The notes under the pieces are model-generated. The model was given only the letters and a program-made list of their open reading frames with translations, was not told where the DNA came from and made no database searches. 64,000 nucleotides of DNA from Nocardioides mangrovi (GTDB taxonomy: Bacteria; Actinomycetota; Actinomycetes; Propionibacteriales; Nocardioidaceae), in contig NZ_JAIQZJ010000001.1 of assembly GCF_020073815.1 (NCBI RefSeq), forward strand, positions 620,001-684,000, read 5' to 3'. The stretch's first letter is position 1. Each line of letters opens with the position of its first letter. Position numbers and translations under genes: made by a program. Shown here piece after piece: positions 17,334 to 25,629 of this stretch.

Positions 17334-18586
17334 GCAGCGGCGTGAAGGACTTCATCGGCATCGGCGTCGGCCCGTTCAACCTCGGCCTCGCCTGCCTCGC
17401 GGACCCGCTCGACGAGCTCGACGGGCTCTTCCTCGAGGCCCGCGAGGAGCTCTCGTGGCATCCCGGGATGATGCTCGACGACGCCACCCTCCAGGTGCCC
17501 TTCCTGGCCGACCTGGTGACGATGGCCGACCCGACCTCGCGCTGGTCGTTCCTCTCCTACCTCAAGGAGACCGGCAACCTCTACCCGTTCTACATCCGCG
17601 AGTCCTTCTACCCGCTGCGCCGCGAGTACGACGACTACTGCCGGTGGGCCGCCGAGCGGCTGCCGTCGGTCGAGCTCGGCCAGGCGGTCACCTCGGTCGA
17701 GCACGACGGCGCGTCGTACGTCGTCACCACCGGGACCGGCGACGTGCACCGCACCCGGCGACTGGTGCTCGGCGTCGGCACCTCGCCAAAGGTGCCCGAA
17801 AGCCTGCAGGGACTGGGGATCCACTCCTCGGCCTACCTCGACCACAAGCGCGACCTGCAGCGGCTCGACTCGATCACCGTCGTCGGCAGCGGGCAGAGCG
17901 CGGCGGAGATCTACCGCGACCTGCTCGCCGAGAGCCCCGACCACGGCTACCGCCTGACCTGGCTCACGCGCAGCCCGCGCTTCTTCCCGATGGAGTACAC
18001 GAAGCTCACCCTGGAGATGACCTCGCCGGAGTACACCTCCTACTTCCACGACCTCCCCGACGCGACCCGCGAGCGGCTCGGCCGGGAGCAGCGCTCGCTC
18101 TACAAGGGCATCAGTGGCGACCTGGTGGACGAGATCTTCGACCTCCACTACCGACTCCGCGTGCAGGGCGACGGTCCGCACACGACGCTGGTCACCAACA
18201 CCAGCGTCACGGACGCGTCGTACGACGGCGGCTACGAGCTCGCCTGCCACCACGACGAGACCGGCGAGGACTTCACGCTGCGCACCGACGGCCTGGTGCT
18301 CGCAACCGGGTACGCCGCGCAGGTGCCGGCCTTCCTCGAGCCGGTCCGGGACCGGATCCGCTGGGACGAGCAGGGCCGCTACGACGTCGCCCGCGGCTAC
18401 ACCATCGACCACCAGGACCGGGAGATCTACGTGCAGAACGCCGAGGAGCACACCCACGGCCTCGCTGCGCCCGACCTCGGGATGGGCGCCTACCGCAACT
18501 CCGTGATCCTCGCGGCGATGACCGGCCGCGAGGTCTACCCGATCGAGAAGCGGATCGCCGTCCAGAGCTTCGGGGTGCCGCGATGA
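17330..18586 (+). CDS. desB: Cadaverine/lysine N-monooxygenase
   Basis: A 418-residue FAD- and NADPH-dependent N-hydroxylase of the IucD/PvdA/SidA family; in this pathway it makes N-hydroxycadaverine. The FAD site is [12 protein letters not shown] at 10-21, the NADPH site [15 protein letters not shown] near 184-198, and the C-terminal ATGY block is [17 protein letters not shown]. The [20 protein letters not shown] segment is characteristic of the family. Its GTG start overlaps the desA stop (GTGA) and its stop overlaps the next ATG, so all three des genes are translationally coupled. Confidence 0.93.
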   Translation: MSSGVKDFIGIGVGPFNLGLACLADPLDELDGLFLEAREELSWHPGMMLDDATLQVPFLADLVTMADPTSRWSFLSYLKETGNLYPFYIRESFYPLRREYDDYCRWAAERLPSVELGQAVTSVEHDGASYVVTTGTGDVHRTRRLVLGVGTSPKVPESLQGLGIHSSAYLDHKRDLQRLDSITVVGSGQSAAEIYRDLLAESPDHGYRLTWLTRSPRFFPMEYTKLTLEMTSPEYTSYFHDLPDATRERLGREQRSLYKGISGDLVDEIFDLHYRLRVQGDGPHTTLVTNTSVTDASYDGGYELACHHDETGEDFTLRTDGLVLATGYAAQVPAFLEPVRDRIRWDEQGRYDVARGYTIDHQDREIYVQNAEEHTHGLAAPDLGMGAYRNSVILAAMTGREVYPIEKRIAVQSFGVPR

Positions 18587-20778
18587 GACCGACCCTCGAG
18601 CCGCTCGACCTGACCGAGCACCTGCCGCTGGTGCACGCATGGGTGACCCACCCGCGCAGCGTCTACTGGCAGATGCAGGACGCGACGCTCGCCGACGTCG
18701 AGCGGGAGTACCGCCTCATCGAGGACGATCCGCACCACCACGCCTGGCTGGGCCGCGTCGACGGGACGCCGGCCTTCCTCGCCGAGACCTACGACCCGGC
18801 GCACTCCGAGCTGGCCGGCCTGCCGGAGCTGCGGCCCGGCGACCTCGGCATGCACGTGCTCGTCGCGCCGACCGAGCGGCCCGTGCACGGCTTCACCCGC
18901 GCGGTCTTCGGGGCCGTGCTCGACCACTGCCTGGCCGACCCCGCCGTACGCCGCGTGGTGGTCGAGCCGGACGCCCGCAACCACAGGATCCGCGCGCTCA
19001 ACCGGGAGTTCGGCTTCCGCGAGCTGCGCACCATCACCCTGCCGACCAAGGAGGCGACTCTCTCCGTGCGCACCCGCTCCGATCAGCAGAGCCACCTGAC
19101 CCCCGACGTCCTGGCCGCTGCGCAGCGGCACCTGGTCACCAAGGCGATCAGCGAGCTCGCCCACGAGCGGGTGCTCGCGCCCGTGGCCGACGGCGACCGG
19201 TGGCTCCTCACCACGCCCGCCGGCGACACGACGTACTCCTTCGCCGCGGAGCGGCTGGCCCTGGACCACTGGGCCGTCGACCCCGCGACGGTGGTGCGGA
19301 CCGTGAAGGACGAGCCGGCCGAGCTGGACGCGCAGGACTTCGTCGTGGAGTTCTCCGAGCTGCTGGGCGTCCCCGACGCCCTGCTGCCGACCTACCTCGA
19401 GGAGCTGGCCGCGACGCTGCAGTCGGCCTGCTGGAAGCTCGCCCACTCGACGCTCACGGTCGACGACCTCCTCCGCGCCGACCACCAGACGATCGAGGGC
19501 GCGATGACCGAGGGGCATCCCGGCTTCATCGCCAACAACGGGCGGGTCGGCTTCGGCGCCGACGACTACGCGGCGTACGCCCCCGAGACCGGCAGCGACG
19601 TCCGCCTCCACTGGCTCGCCGCCCGCAGGACGCTGAGCCACCACTCGGGCCCCGTCCAGTACGACGAGTCGCTGCTGGTCGACGCGGGCCTCGACCCGGC
19701 CGACTACCACCTGGTCCCCGTGCACCCGTGGCAGTGGACCAACAAGCTCGCGATCACGTTCGCGCCAGACGTCGCGCGCGGCGACCTCGTCCACCTCGGC
19801 GAGGGCCCGGACCGGCACCGGCCGCAGCAGTCCATCCGCACCTTCGCGAACGCGTCGCGTCCCGAGCAGCCCTACGTGAAGACGGCGCTGTCGATCCAGA
19901 ACATGGGCTTCATGCGCGGCCTGTCGCCGACGTACATGGAGGCGACGCCGACGATCAACGAGTGGGTGCACGAGCTGGTCGTCGCCGACCCGACGCTCCG
20001 GGCGTGCGGCTTCAGCGTGCTGCGCGAGATCGCCTCGGTCGGCTACACCGGCGACGCCTTCCACCGGCTCGACCTGCCCTCGCCGTACCGCAAGATGATC
20101 GCCGGGCTGTGGCGCGAGTCGCCGGTCTCGCGGGTCGGCGACGGCGAGCGGCTGATGACGATGGCCGCGCTGCTGCACCGCGATGCCAGCGGCCGCTCGC
20201 TCGCCGCGGCGATGATCGAGGCCTCGCCGTACGACGCCGCGACGTGGCTGCGCAGCTACCTCGACGCCTATGTCCGGCCGATCGTGCACTGCCTGCTGGC
20301 CCACGACCTGGCCTTCATGCCGCACGGCGAGAACCTCGTCCTCGTGGTCCGCGACCAAGTGCCGGTGCGCGCGATCATGAAGGACATCGGGGAGGAGATC
20401 GCGGTGATGAGCACCGGGCGGCCGCTGCCCGCCGAGGTGGAGCGGGTGCGCGTCGACGTCGAGCAGGAGATCAAGGCGCTGGCTCTGCACACCGACGTCT
20501 TCGACGGCGTGCTCCGCCACCTGGCCGCGATCCTGCACACCGACGGGGTGCTCGACGAGGAGGTCTTCTGGTCGGAGGTCACCGACTGCGTGCGCCGGCA
20601 CCAGGAGGACCACCCCGAGCTCGCGGACGCGGCGGCGGCGTACGACCTCTTCCGGCCGACCTTCCGGCACAGCTGCCTCAACCGGCTCCAGCTGCGCAAC
20701 ACGCTGGAGATGGTGGACATCTCCGACCAGGCGGAGTCGCTCATCTACGCGGGGACCCTCGATAATCCGATGGCATGA
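18583..20778 (+). CDS. desCD: Fused DesC acyltransferase and DesD siderophore synthetase
   Basis: A single 731-residue reading frame. Residues 1-165 are a GNAT-like acyltransferase ([52 protein letters not shown]), matching DesC, which acylates N-hydroxycadaverine. From about 170 the IucA/IucC NIS synthetase follows: [16 protein letters not shown] at 310-325, HPWQW at 381-385, then [12 protein letters not shown] and the FhuF-like end [17 protein letters not shown], matching DesD, which condenses and cyclises the units with ATP. In Streptomyces desC and desD are separate. No stop or frameshift lies at the joint (about 19075). Confidence 0.9.
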   Translation: MRPTLEPLDLTEHLPLVHAWVTHPRSVYWQMQDATLADVEREYRLIEDDPHHHAWLGRVDGTPAFLAETYDPAHSELAGLPELRPGDLGMHVLVAPTERPVHGFTRAVFGAVLDHCLADPAVRRVVVEPDARNHRIRALNREFGFRELRTITLPTKEATLSVRTRSDQQSHLTPDVLAAAQRHLVTKAISELAHERVLAPVADGDRWLLTTPAGDTTYSFAAERLALDHWAVDPATVVRTVKDEPAELDAQDFVVEFSELLGVPDALLPTYLEELAATLQSACWKLAHSTLTVDDLLRADHQTIEGAMTEGHPGFIANNGRVGFGADDYAAYAPETGSDVRLHWLAARRTLSHHSGPVQYDESLLVDAGLDPADYHLVPVHPWQWTNKLAITFAPDVARGDLVHLGEGPDRHRPQQSIRTFANASRPEQPYVKTALSIQNMGFMRGLSPTYMEATPTINEWVHELVVADPTLRACGFSVLREIASVGYTGDAFHRLDLPSPYRKMIAGLWRESPVSRVGDGERLMTMAALLHRDASGRSLAAAMIEASPYDAATWLRSYLDAYVRPIVHCLLAHDLAFMPHGENLVLVVRDQVPVRAIMKDIGEEIAVMSTGRPLPAEVERVRVDVEQEIKALALHTDVFDGVLRHLAAILHTDGVLDEEVFWSEVTDCVRRHQEDHPELADAAAAYDLFRPTFRHSCLNRLQLRNTLEMVDISDQAESLIYAGTLDNPMA

Positions 20779-21194
20779 GCTCCCGGATGACCGAGATCAG
20801 CATCGACTGCGCCGACCCCGAGCGGCTCGCGACCTTCTGGTGCGGGGTGCTCGGCTACGAGGTGCTCGACGCCGAGGACGGCCTGGTCGAGATCGGACCG
20901 GCGGGCCGGCCGGACGCCGAGCTGCTCGACGCCGTACGCCGGGGGCCGGTGCCGCCGACGATCTTCCTGTGCCGCGTGCCGGAGCCCAAGCAGGGCAAGA
21001 ACCGCCTGCACTTCGACGTCTCCCCCGTCGACGTCGCCCAGGCCGAGGAGGTCGCCCGGATCGAGGCGCTCGGCGCGACCCGGGCCGACATCGGGCAGAC
21101 CGGCGCGGAGTCGTGGGTGGTGCTGGCCGACCCGGAGGGCAACGAGTTCTGCGTGCTGCGCAGCCTCGCGCCCGGGGAGTTCAGCCTCGGCTGA
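20775..21194 (+). CDS. VOC (glyoxalase/dioxygenase fold) family protein
   Basis: A 139-residue protein of two beta-alpha-beta-beta-beta repeats. ISIDCADPERLATFWCGVLGYEV opens the first; NRLHFDVSP and a final LADPEGNEFCVL complete the metal-site strands (His and Glu candidates). Actinobacterial members of this type are usually annotated only as VOC family. It starts inside the desCD stop (ATGA), so it is coupled to the siderophore operon, but a role in siderophore biology is not known. Could equally be a hitchhiking detoxification gene. Confidence 0.8.
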   Translation: MSSRMTEISIDCADPERLATFWCGVLGYEVLDAEDGLVEIGPAGRPDAELLDAVRRGPVPPTIFLCRVPEPKQGKNRLHFDVSPVDVAQAEEVARIEALGATRADIGQTGAESWVVLADPEGNEFCVLRSLAPGEFSLG

Positions 21195-21213
21195 CCTCGG
21201 TTAGCGTGAAGGC

Positions 21214-21783
21214 ATGCGCCTCGGTCGCCTGCTGCTCGCCTGCCTGCTCGGACTCGGCCTGCTCGCCGGGCTCGCCTCGCCCGTCGACGCCAGGCCCGAC
21301 CCGCGGTGGGTCTTCTACACCAAGGACAAGACCCGCTACACCTCGCCGTGGTTCGACGGGAGCCACCGGATCATGGTGCCGTTCGGCTGCACCAGCGCGC
21401 CCTACTACTCCCCCGACCCTCGGTGCAGCGACGACCGCGGCTTCCACCACGGCATCGACGTCGCGATGCAGTGCGGGACGCCGCTCTACTCCGGCCGGCG
21501 CTTCCGGGTCGTCTCGAACGACTCGCTCGGGCCGGCGTACGGCGACAACCCGGTGCTGATCCGCAACCGGCACCTGGGCTGGGACGTCGTCATCGGCCAC
21601 ACCGCGAAGGTCTACGTCTCGGTCGGCGACCGGGTGCGGAAGGGCACGATGTTCGCCCGGGCCAACGACCAGGGCGCGCCCGACGGCTGCCACCTGCACT
21701 TCGAGCAGCGCTCGGTCGGCGGCGGGCTGTCGACGGCGGTCTTCCCGCGCAAGCTGCTCGGCCTCACTCCCGTGAAGCGATGA
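21214..21783 (+). CDS. Secreted M23 family metallopeptidase
   Basis: A 189-residue exported protein: signal peptide MRLGRLLLACLLGLGLLAGL with a likely cut after VDA-R. The LytM/M23 zinc site is intact, with HxxxD at H78-D82 (HHGID) and HLH at 160-162 (CHLHFEQ), plus H129 in VIGHTAKV. Three Cys pairs suit an extracytoplasmic location. M23 enzymes cut peptidoglycan cross-bridges; degenerate ones activate other lysins, but the metal ligands here are complete. It is coupled by ATGA overlap to the next gene. Confidence 0.87.
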   Translation: MRLGRLLLACLLGLGLLAGLASPVDARPDPRWVFYTKDKTRYTSPWFDGSHRIMVPFGCTSAPYYSPDPRCSDDRGFHHGIDVAMQCGTPLYSGRRFRVVSNDSLGPAYGDNPVLIRNRHLGWDVVIGHTAKVYVSVGDRVRKGTMFARANDQGAPDGCHLHFEQRSVGGGLSTAVFPRKLLGLTPVKR

Positions 21784-22076
21784 CCGCCGCCGACCCCGAG
21801 GCCGCCCGGGTCCTCTCGCACTTCCTCGACGAGGACGGCCGTCTCCACACGATCCCGTCGAAGCACGCCAAGCTGCTCGTGGTCCTCGACCACCTCGCGC
21901 AGTCCTTCGAGCCGGGCGACCGCTACGAGGAGGTCGAGGTCAACCTGGTGCTGCGTCGCTTCCACGACGACTACGCCGCGCTGCGCCGCTACCTCGTCGA
22001 GAACGGCTTCCTCACCCGCGAGGCCGGGATCTACTGGCGCAGCGGCGGCACGTACGACGTGTCGGATCCATCGTGA
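21780..22076 (+). CDS. DUF2087 domain protein
   Basis: A 98-residue protein. LSHFLDEDGRLHTIPSKHAKLLVVLDHLAQSF, then the typical YEEVEVNLVLRRFHDDYAALRRYLVENGFLTREAGIYWR, gives a clear DUF2087 match. In characterised proteins this module forms a winged-helix-like C-terminal part of regulators; here it stands alone. The start overlaps the M23 stop (ATGA) and the stop overlaps the GrpB-family GTG (GTGA), giving a run of coupled genes. Function unknown. Confidence 0.82.
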   Translation: MTAADPEAARVLSHFLDEDGRLHTIPSKHAKLLVVLDHLAQSFEPGDRYEEVEVNLVLRRFHDDYAALRRYLVENGFLTREAGIYWRSGGTYDVSDPS

Positions 22077-22633
22077 TCGAGGTCGTCGATCCTGACCCGA
22101 TCTGGCCAGCTCGGTTCGAGGGCCTGCGGCGCGAGGACGCCGCGGCATTGGAACGCGCTGGCGTGCCGGTCGTTGCCATCGAGCACGTCGGAAGCACCGC
22201 CGTACCCGGCCTAGCGGCCAAGCCCGTGATCGACTGCGACATCGTCGTGGCCGCGCACCACGTACGCGCGGCCTCCGATGTCATGGTCAGCCTCGGGTTC
22301 GAGCCTCTCGGAGAGCTCGGCATCCCAGAGCGATGGGCTTTCCGGACACCTGCACGACTCCCGGCCACTCACACCTACGTCGTTGTGGACGGATGCCTAT
22401 CGCTCCGTAACCATCTGGGCGTCCGCGACATCCTGCGGGCGGACCCAGCACTTCGCGACGAGTACTCAGAGGTCAAGCGCCGCGCGGGCGCGGTGGCGTC
22501 CGACATCGATGACTATGGCAGTCGCAAGAACGCGATGGTCCAGCGACTGCTTGCAGCGGCAGGTCTCAGCGAGACCGACCGCTCATCGATCAACGGCAAC
22601 CAGGTTCCATCCCACCGCGACGTCAACCGGTGA
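22073..22633 (+). CDS. GrpB family protein (nucleotidyltransferase-like)
   Basis: A 186-residue protein with a GTG start. GrpB/UPF0157 hallmarks: VVDPDPIWPARFEGLR, VVAIEHVGSTAVPGLAAKPVIDCDIVV (the GST...D.D pattern of the nucleotidyltransferase fold), LRNHLGVRDILRADPALRDEYSEVKR and a Y-x-x-x-K helix. Function of the family is poorly known; some are linked to CoaE domains. Base use is softer than its neighbours, with more A/T at third positions (for example ATCGATGACTATGGC), suggesting later acquisition. A long inverted repeat follows it. Confidence 0.85.
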   Translation: MIEVVDPDPIWPARFEGLRREDAAALERAGVPVVAIEHVGSTAVPGLAAKPVIDCDIVVAAHHVRAASDVMVSLGFEPLGELGIPERWAFRTPARLPATHTYVVVDGCLSLRNHLGVRDILRADPALRDEYSEVKRRAGAVASDIDDYGSRKNAMVQRLLAAAGLSETDRSSINGNQVPSHRDVNR

Positions 22634-22687
22634 CGTCGGCGAGACCCCCTTCGTCGTCCAGGCCCAACCATGCCGGTCGCGCGCATG

Positions 22688-22770
22688 CACAACGACGTAC
22701 AGAAGTGGCTTCGGGCACGACCGGCCACGCTCAGCCGGGCGCCGGGAGTGGACTTCTGTACGTCGTTGTG
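22688..22770. repeat. Long intergenic inverted repeat, 19-bp arms
   Basis: CACAACGACGTACAGAAGT (22688-22706) is mirrored exactly at 22752-22770, with a 45-base GC-rich middle. It sits between the 3' ends of two converging genes (22633 and 22790). There is no U-tract. It could be a two-way terminator, or one of the multi-palindromes seen elsewhere in this window. Confidence 0.85.
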
Positions 22771-22789
22771 ACGGACGGTTCGCCGACGC

Positions 22790-23236
22790 TCAGCTCGCGG
22801 CCTTCCGGACCAGCTGCTCGATGGTCGCGGCGACGGCGTCGGTCATCGTGGTGACGGCGTACTCCGTCGGCCACATCTCGCCGTCGTCGAGGCGGGCGCC
22901 GTCGTTGAAGCCGAGGGTGGCGTAGCGCGCGCCGAACTTCGAGGCCGGCTTGAAGAAGAGGATCGCCTTGCCGTCGCGGCCGTACGCCGGCATGCCGTAC
23001 CAGGTCTTGGCGTCGAGCTCGGGCGCGACGGCGGTGACGATCGCGTGGATGCGCTCGGCCAGGACCCGGTCCTCGTCGGGCATCTCCGCGATCTTGTCGA
23101 GCTGGGCCTGGAGCTCGTCGGCCTTCTTCACGCCCTTCTTGCCCTCGGCCTTGAGCTCGGCGGCCCGCTCCTTCATGGCGGCCCGCTCGGCCTCGGTGAA
23201 CCCGCTGGTCTTCTGCTGCTTGGTGGTGGTCGTCAT
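22790..23236 (-). CDS. DUF1801/iron-chaperone-like small protein
   Basis: A 148-residue protein. A Lys/Ala/Glu-rich N-terminal helix (FTEAERAAMKERAAELKAEG) precedes a YdhG/DUF1801 domain: ERIHAIVTAVAPELDAKTWYGMPAYGRDGKAILFFKPASKF and TLGFNDGARLDDGEMWPTEYAV. The W.GMP.Y motif is diagnostic. One distant relative was described as an iron chaperone, but for most members the role is unknown. I use the ATG at 23236 (MTTTTKQQ). Expressed toward the GrpB gene. Confidence 0.8.
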   Translation of the reverse strand: MTTTTKQQKTSGFTEAERAAMKERAAELKAEGKKGVKKADELQAQLDKIAEMPDEDRVLAERIHAIVTAVAPELDAKTWYGMPAYGRDGKAILFFKPASKFGARYATLGFNDGARLDDGEMWPTEYAVTTMTDAVAATIEQLVRKAAS

Positions 23237-23304
23237 GCTGACAACGCTAGGAAGCACGGGGGCAGCGGTGCTTCTCGATTCCTGACCAGTGCTGGGAGAC
23301 GGAC

Positions 23305-23667
23305 ATGGTGGACGAGCAGGTCATCGAGCTGTTGCGCACCAACCTTCATGGCGTGTTCGGGGAGCGTGACCGCGACCGACGCGTCGCGACCGCCGCCCGG
23401 GTCTATGTCGAGGTCCCGCGGTTCGTCGACCACGACGGCAGTGTCAGCGGGCGTGCCGCGATCGTCGAGCAGGCGCAGGCGGTCCTCGATCGGGTGCCGG
23501 ACGACTTCGCGTTCAGCGAGGACGGGCCGGCGTACTCCCTGGGCGACAAGGTCGCGCTCCCGTGGCGCTTCGGACCGACGAGCGGGCCGGCCGTGGTGCG
23601 CGGGCTCGACCTCGTCACCGTCGTCGACGGCCGGATCGGCGTGCTCGAGGTCCTGCTGGCGGACTAG
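23305..23667 (+). CDS. SnoaL/NTF2-like family protein
   Basis: A 120-residue protein with an NTF2-like cone fold pattern: helix DEQVIELLRTNLHGVFGE, then RVYVEVPRFVDHDGSVSGRAAIVEQAQAVLDRVP, then strands FAFSEDGPAYSLGDKVALPWRF and GLDLVTVVDGRIGVLEVLL. Such proteins are isomerases, hydrolases or ligand carriers; no catalytic Asp/His pair can be assigned with confidence. The end overlaps the converging TetR gene by four bases. Confidence 0.75.
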   Translation: MVDEQVIELLRTNLHGVFGERDRDRRVATAARVYVEVPRFVDHDGSVSGRAAIVEQAQAVLDRVPDDFAFSEDGPAYSLGDKVALPWRFGPTSGPAVVRGLDLVTVVDGRIGVLEVLLAD

Positions 23668-24227
23668 CCGGACCGGGCGCCGGCTCGGAGGCGGATGCCG
23701 TCCAGCACGATCGTCAGGCCGTCGGCGAAGTCCGAGCCTTCGCGAGGCGCTCCGTCGATGGCGCCGGCGGAGCCGGCCTGGAGGTTCGTCTGCTCGTCGA
23801 GCACGTGGCCGAAGGTGAAGTGCAGCAGCACCCGCGCGGCCGTCGGCACCAGGCCCGGGTCGAGGCCGGCGTCCGCGAGCGCGCCGGCCAGCTCGTCGTA
23901 CGGCGCCGCCGCGCCCAGCTCGAAGGCGTGCACGGTCGCGACCAGCTCGGCACCGTCGCGGTAGGCGAGCATCGCGTCGCGCAGCTCCGCGCACACGGCG
24001 GCCGCACGGTCGTCCCACGCGATCGGCCGGTCGGCGCGGCGACCGCGGGCGAGGATCTCGTCGGCGACGGCCGCGAGCAGGGCCTGCTTGTTCGGGAAGT
24101 GGTGGTAGAGCGCGGAGGGCTGCACGCCGAGCTCCGCTCCGAGGCGGCGCATGGTGAGGTCGGCGAGGCCGTAGGCGTCCAACACGCCGAGCGCCTGCTC
24201 GACCACGTCCGCGCGGCGGTAACGCAC
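23664..24227 (-). CDS. TetR-family regulator, probable biotin-uptake repressor (BioQ-like)
   Basis: A 187-residue protein with a GTG start. TetR HTH at about 8-52 (EQALGVLDAYGLADLTMRRL, GVQPSALYHHFPNKQALL) and a C-terminal TetR_C domain. It is divergent from bioY-bioM-bioN with a TGAAC-N3-GTTCA palindrome between them. Known: in corynebacteria and mycobacteria BioQ, a TetR protein, represses biotin genes through TGAAC-N3-GTTnn type sites. Inference: this is the BioQ counterpart. The HTH sequence alone does not prove orthology. Confidence 0.75.
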   Translation of the reverse strand: MRYRRADVVEQALGVLDAYGLADLTMRRLGAELGVQPSALYHHFPNKQALLAAVADEILARGRRADRPIAWDDRAAAVCAELRDAMLAYRDGAELVATVHAFELGAAAPYDELAGALADAGLDPGLVPTAARVLLHFTFGHVLDEQTNLQAGSAGAIDGAPREGSDFADGLTIVLDGIRLRAGARSG

Positions 24228-24280
24228 GTCACTCGCTCCTTCTGGCTCGCTCCCGTTGACCGGTGCCGGGCCCGACCCTA

Positions 24281-24314
24281 ACCTGAACGCCGTTCACCTG
24301 ACCACCGTTCAGGT
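24281..24314. promoter_or_regulatory. Operator between TetR and bioY
   Basis: TGAACGCCGTTCA (24284-24296) is a 13-bp palindrome (TGAAC-N3-GTTCA). A wider ACCTGAACG (24281-24289) and its mirror CGTTCAGGT (24306-24314) flank a third half-site, CGTTCACCT. It lies in the 107-bp divergent gap, 21 bases before the bioY ATG at its near end. It fits a TetR/BioQ operator controlling both directions. Confidence 0.75.
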
Positions 24315-24334
24315 CCGTCCCGAAGGAACCGAGC

Positions 24335-24943
24335 ATGGCCATGACCGAGACCCCCGCCACCTCCGCCCCAGCCGTCCGGCGGTCGACGACGACCGACATC
24401 GCGCTGATCGCGGCCTTCGCCGCGCTGATCGCCGCCTGCGCCGTCGTCGGCGGCATCCCGGTCGGCGGCGCCGGCGTCGACATCACCCTCCAGACCTTCG
24501 GCGTGATCCTCGCCGGTGCCGTGCTCGGCCCGGTCCGCGGCTTCCTCGCCAACGCGCTCTACCTGCTGCTCGGCGCCATCGGCCTGCCGGTCTTCGCGGG
24601 CCACACCGCGGGTCTCGCGCCCTTCACCGGCGTCTCGGCCGGCTACCTGTGGTCCTTCCCGTTCGTCGCGGCGCTCGCCGGGCTCCTGGTGCAGTACGTC
24701 GCCCGCGAGCGGCGTACCAGCGCCATCGTGGTCTTCCTCTGCTGCGTGCCAGCGATGGTGCTCAACCACCTGTGCGGCGTGGTCGGCATGAAGATCTACC
24801 TCGACGTCCCGTGGCACACCGCCTTCTCCTACGACGCGCCCTTCTGGCTCGGCGACACCGTGAAGATCCTGGTCGTGGCGCTGGTCGCGGCCGAGGTGCA
24901 CCGGGCCTTCCCGCAGCTGCTCGCCCGGAGGCCGAAGGCTTGA
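24335..24943 (+). CDS. bioY: Biotin transporter substrate-binding (S) component
   Basis: A 202-residue membrane protein with about six helices. BioY hallmarks: ALIAACAVVGGIPV, VDITLQTFGVILAGAVLGPVRG, the LYLLLGAIGLPVFAGHTAGLAPFTGVSAGYLW segment and the LNHLCGVVGMKIYL block. As the S component of an ECF transporter it binds biotin in the membrane. First gene of bioY-bioM-bioN; it is followed by the ATPase gene through a TTGA overlap. The divergent TetR and its operator lie immediately upstream. Confidence 0.95.
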   Translation: MAMTETPATSAPAVRRSTTTDIALIAAFAALIAACAVVGGIPVGGAGVDITLQTFGVILAGAVLGPVRGFLANALYLLLGAIGLPVFAGHTAGLAPFTGVSAGYLWSFPFVAALAGLLVQYVARERRTSAIVVFLCCVPAMVLNHLCGVVGMKIYLDVPWHTAFSYDAPFWLGDTVKILVVALVAAEVHRAFPQLLARRPKA

Positions 24944-25629
24944 TCGAGCTCGAGGAGGCCTCGGTCGTCGTCCCCACCCCGGACGGCGACCGGACCATCC
25001 TGACGCCGACGTCGCTGCGGCTGACCGAGCAGCGGGTCGCGTTCATCGGGGCCAACGGCTCCGGGAAGTCGACGATGGCGCGGCTGGTCAACGGCCTCGT
25101 GCTGCCCAGCTCGGGCCGCGTGGTCGTGGACGGCCTCGACGTGGCGCGGGAGGGCCGCGCCGTACGCCGGCGGGTCGGCTTCTGCCTCACCGACCCCTCC
25201 GCGCAGCTGGTGATGCCGACCTGCGTGGAGGACGTCGAGCTGTCGCTGCGCCGGTCGGTCAAGGGAGCGGTCGAGCGGCGGCGGCAGGCGCTGGACGTGC
25301 TGACGCGCTACGGCCTCGCCGAGCACGCCGACCGCAGCGTCCACACGCTCTCCGGCGGTCAGCGGCAGCTGCTCGCGCTCGCCGGGGTGCTGGCCGTCGA
25401 GCCGTCGATCGTGGTCGCCGACGAGCCGACCACGCTGCTCGACCTCGCCAACACCCGGCTCGTCGGCGACGTGCTGCTCGGGGTCCCCCAGCAGCTCGTC
25501 CTGGTCACCCACGACCTCGACCTGGCCCGGCGGTGCGACCGGGTGATCGTCGTCGAGGACGCCCGCGTGCGCTTCGACGGGCCGCCCGAGGAGGCCGTCG
25601 CCGACTACGTCGGATCGGTCGCGACATGA
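24940..25629 (+). CDS. bioM: Biotin ECF transporter ATPase
   Basis: A 229-residue ABC ATPase that powers biotin uptake with BioY and BioN. Walker A GANGSGKST at 37-45, Q-loop region near FCLTDPSAQLVMP, signature LSGGQRQLL near 126-133, Walker B IVVADEPT, and switch His in LVTHDLDLA. I start it at the TTG overlapping the bioY stop (TTGATCGAG, reading as Met-Ile-Glu-Leu), which matches the usual N-terminus of the family; no better start exists. It overlaps bioN by ATGA. Confidence 0.93.
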   Translation: MIELEEASVVVPTPDGDRTILTPTSLRLTEQRVAFIGANGSGKSTMARLVNGLVLPSSGRVVVDGLDVAREGRAVRRRVGFCLTDPSAQLVMPTCVEDVELSLRRSVKGAVERRRQALDVLTRYGLAEHADRSVHTLSGGQRQLLALAGVLAVEPSIVVADEPTTLLDLANTRLVGDVLLGVPQQLVLVTHDLDLARRCDRVIVVEDARVRFDGPPEEAVADYVGSVAT

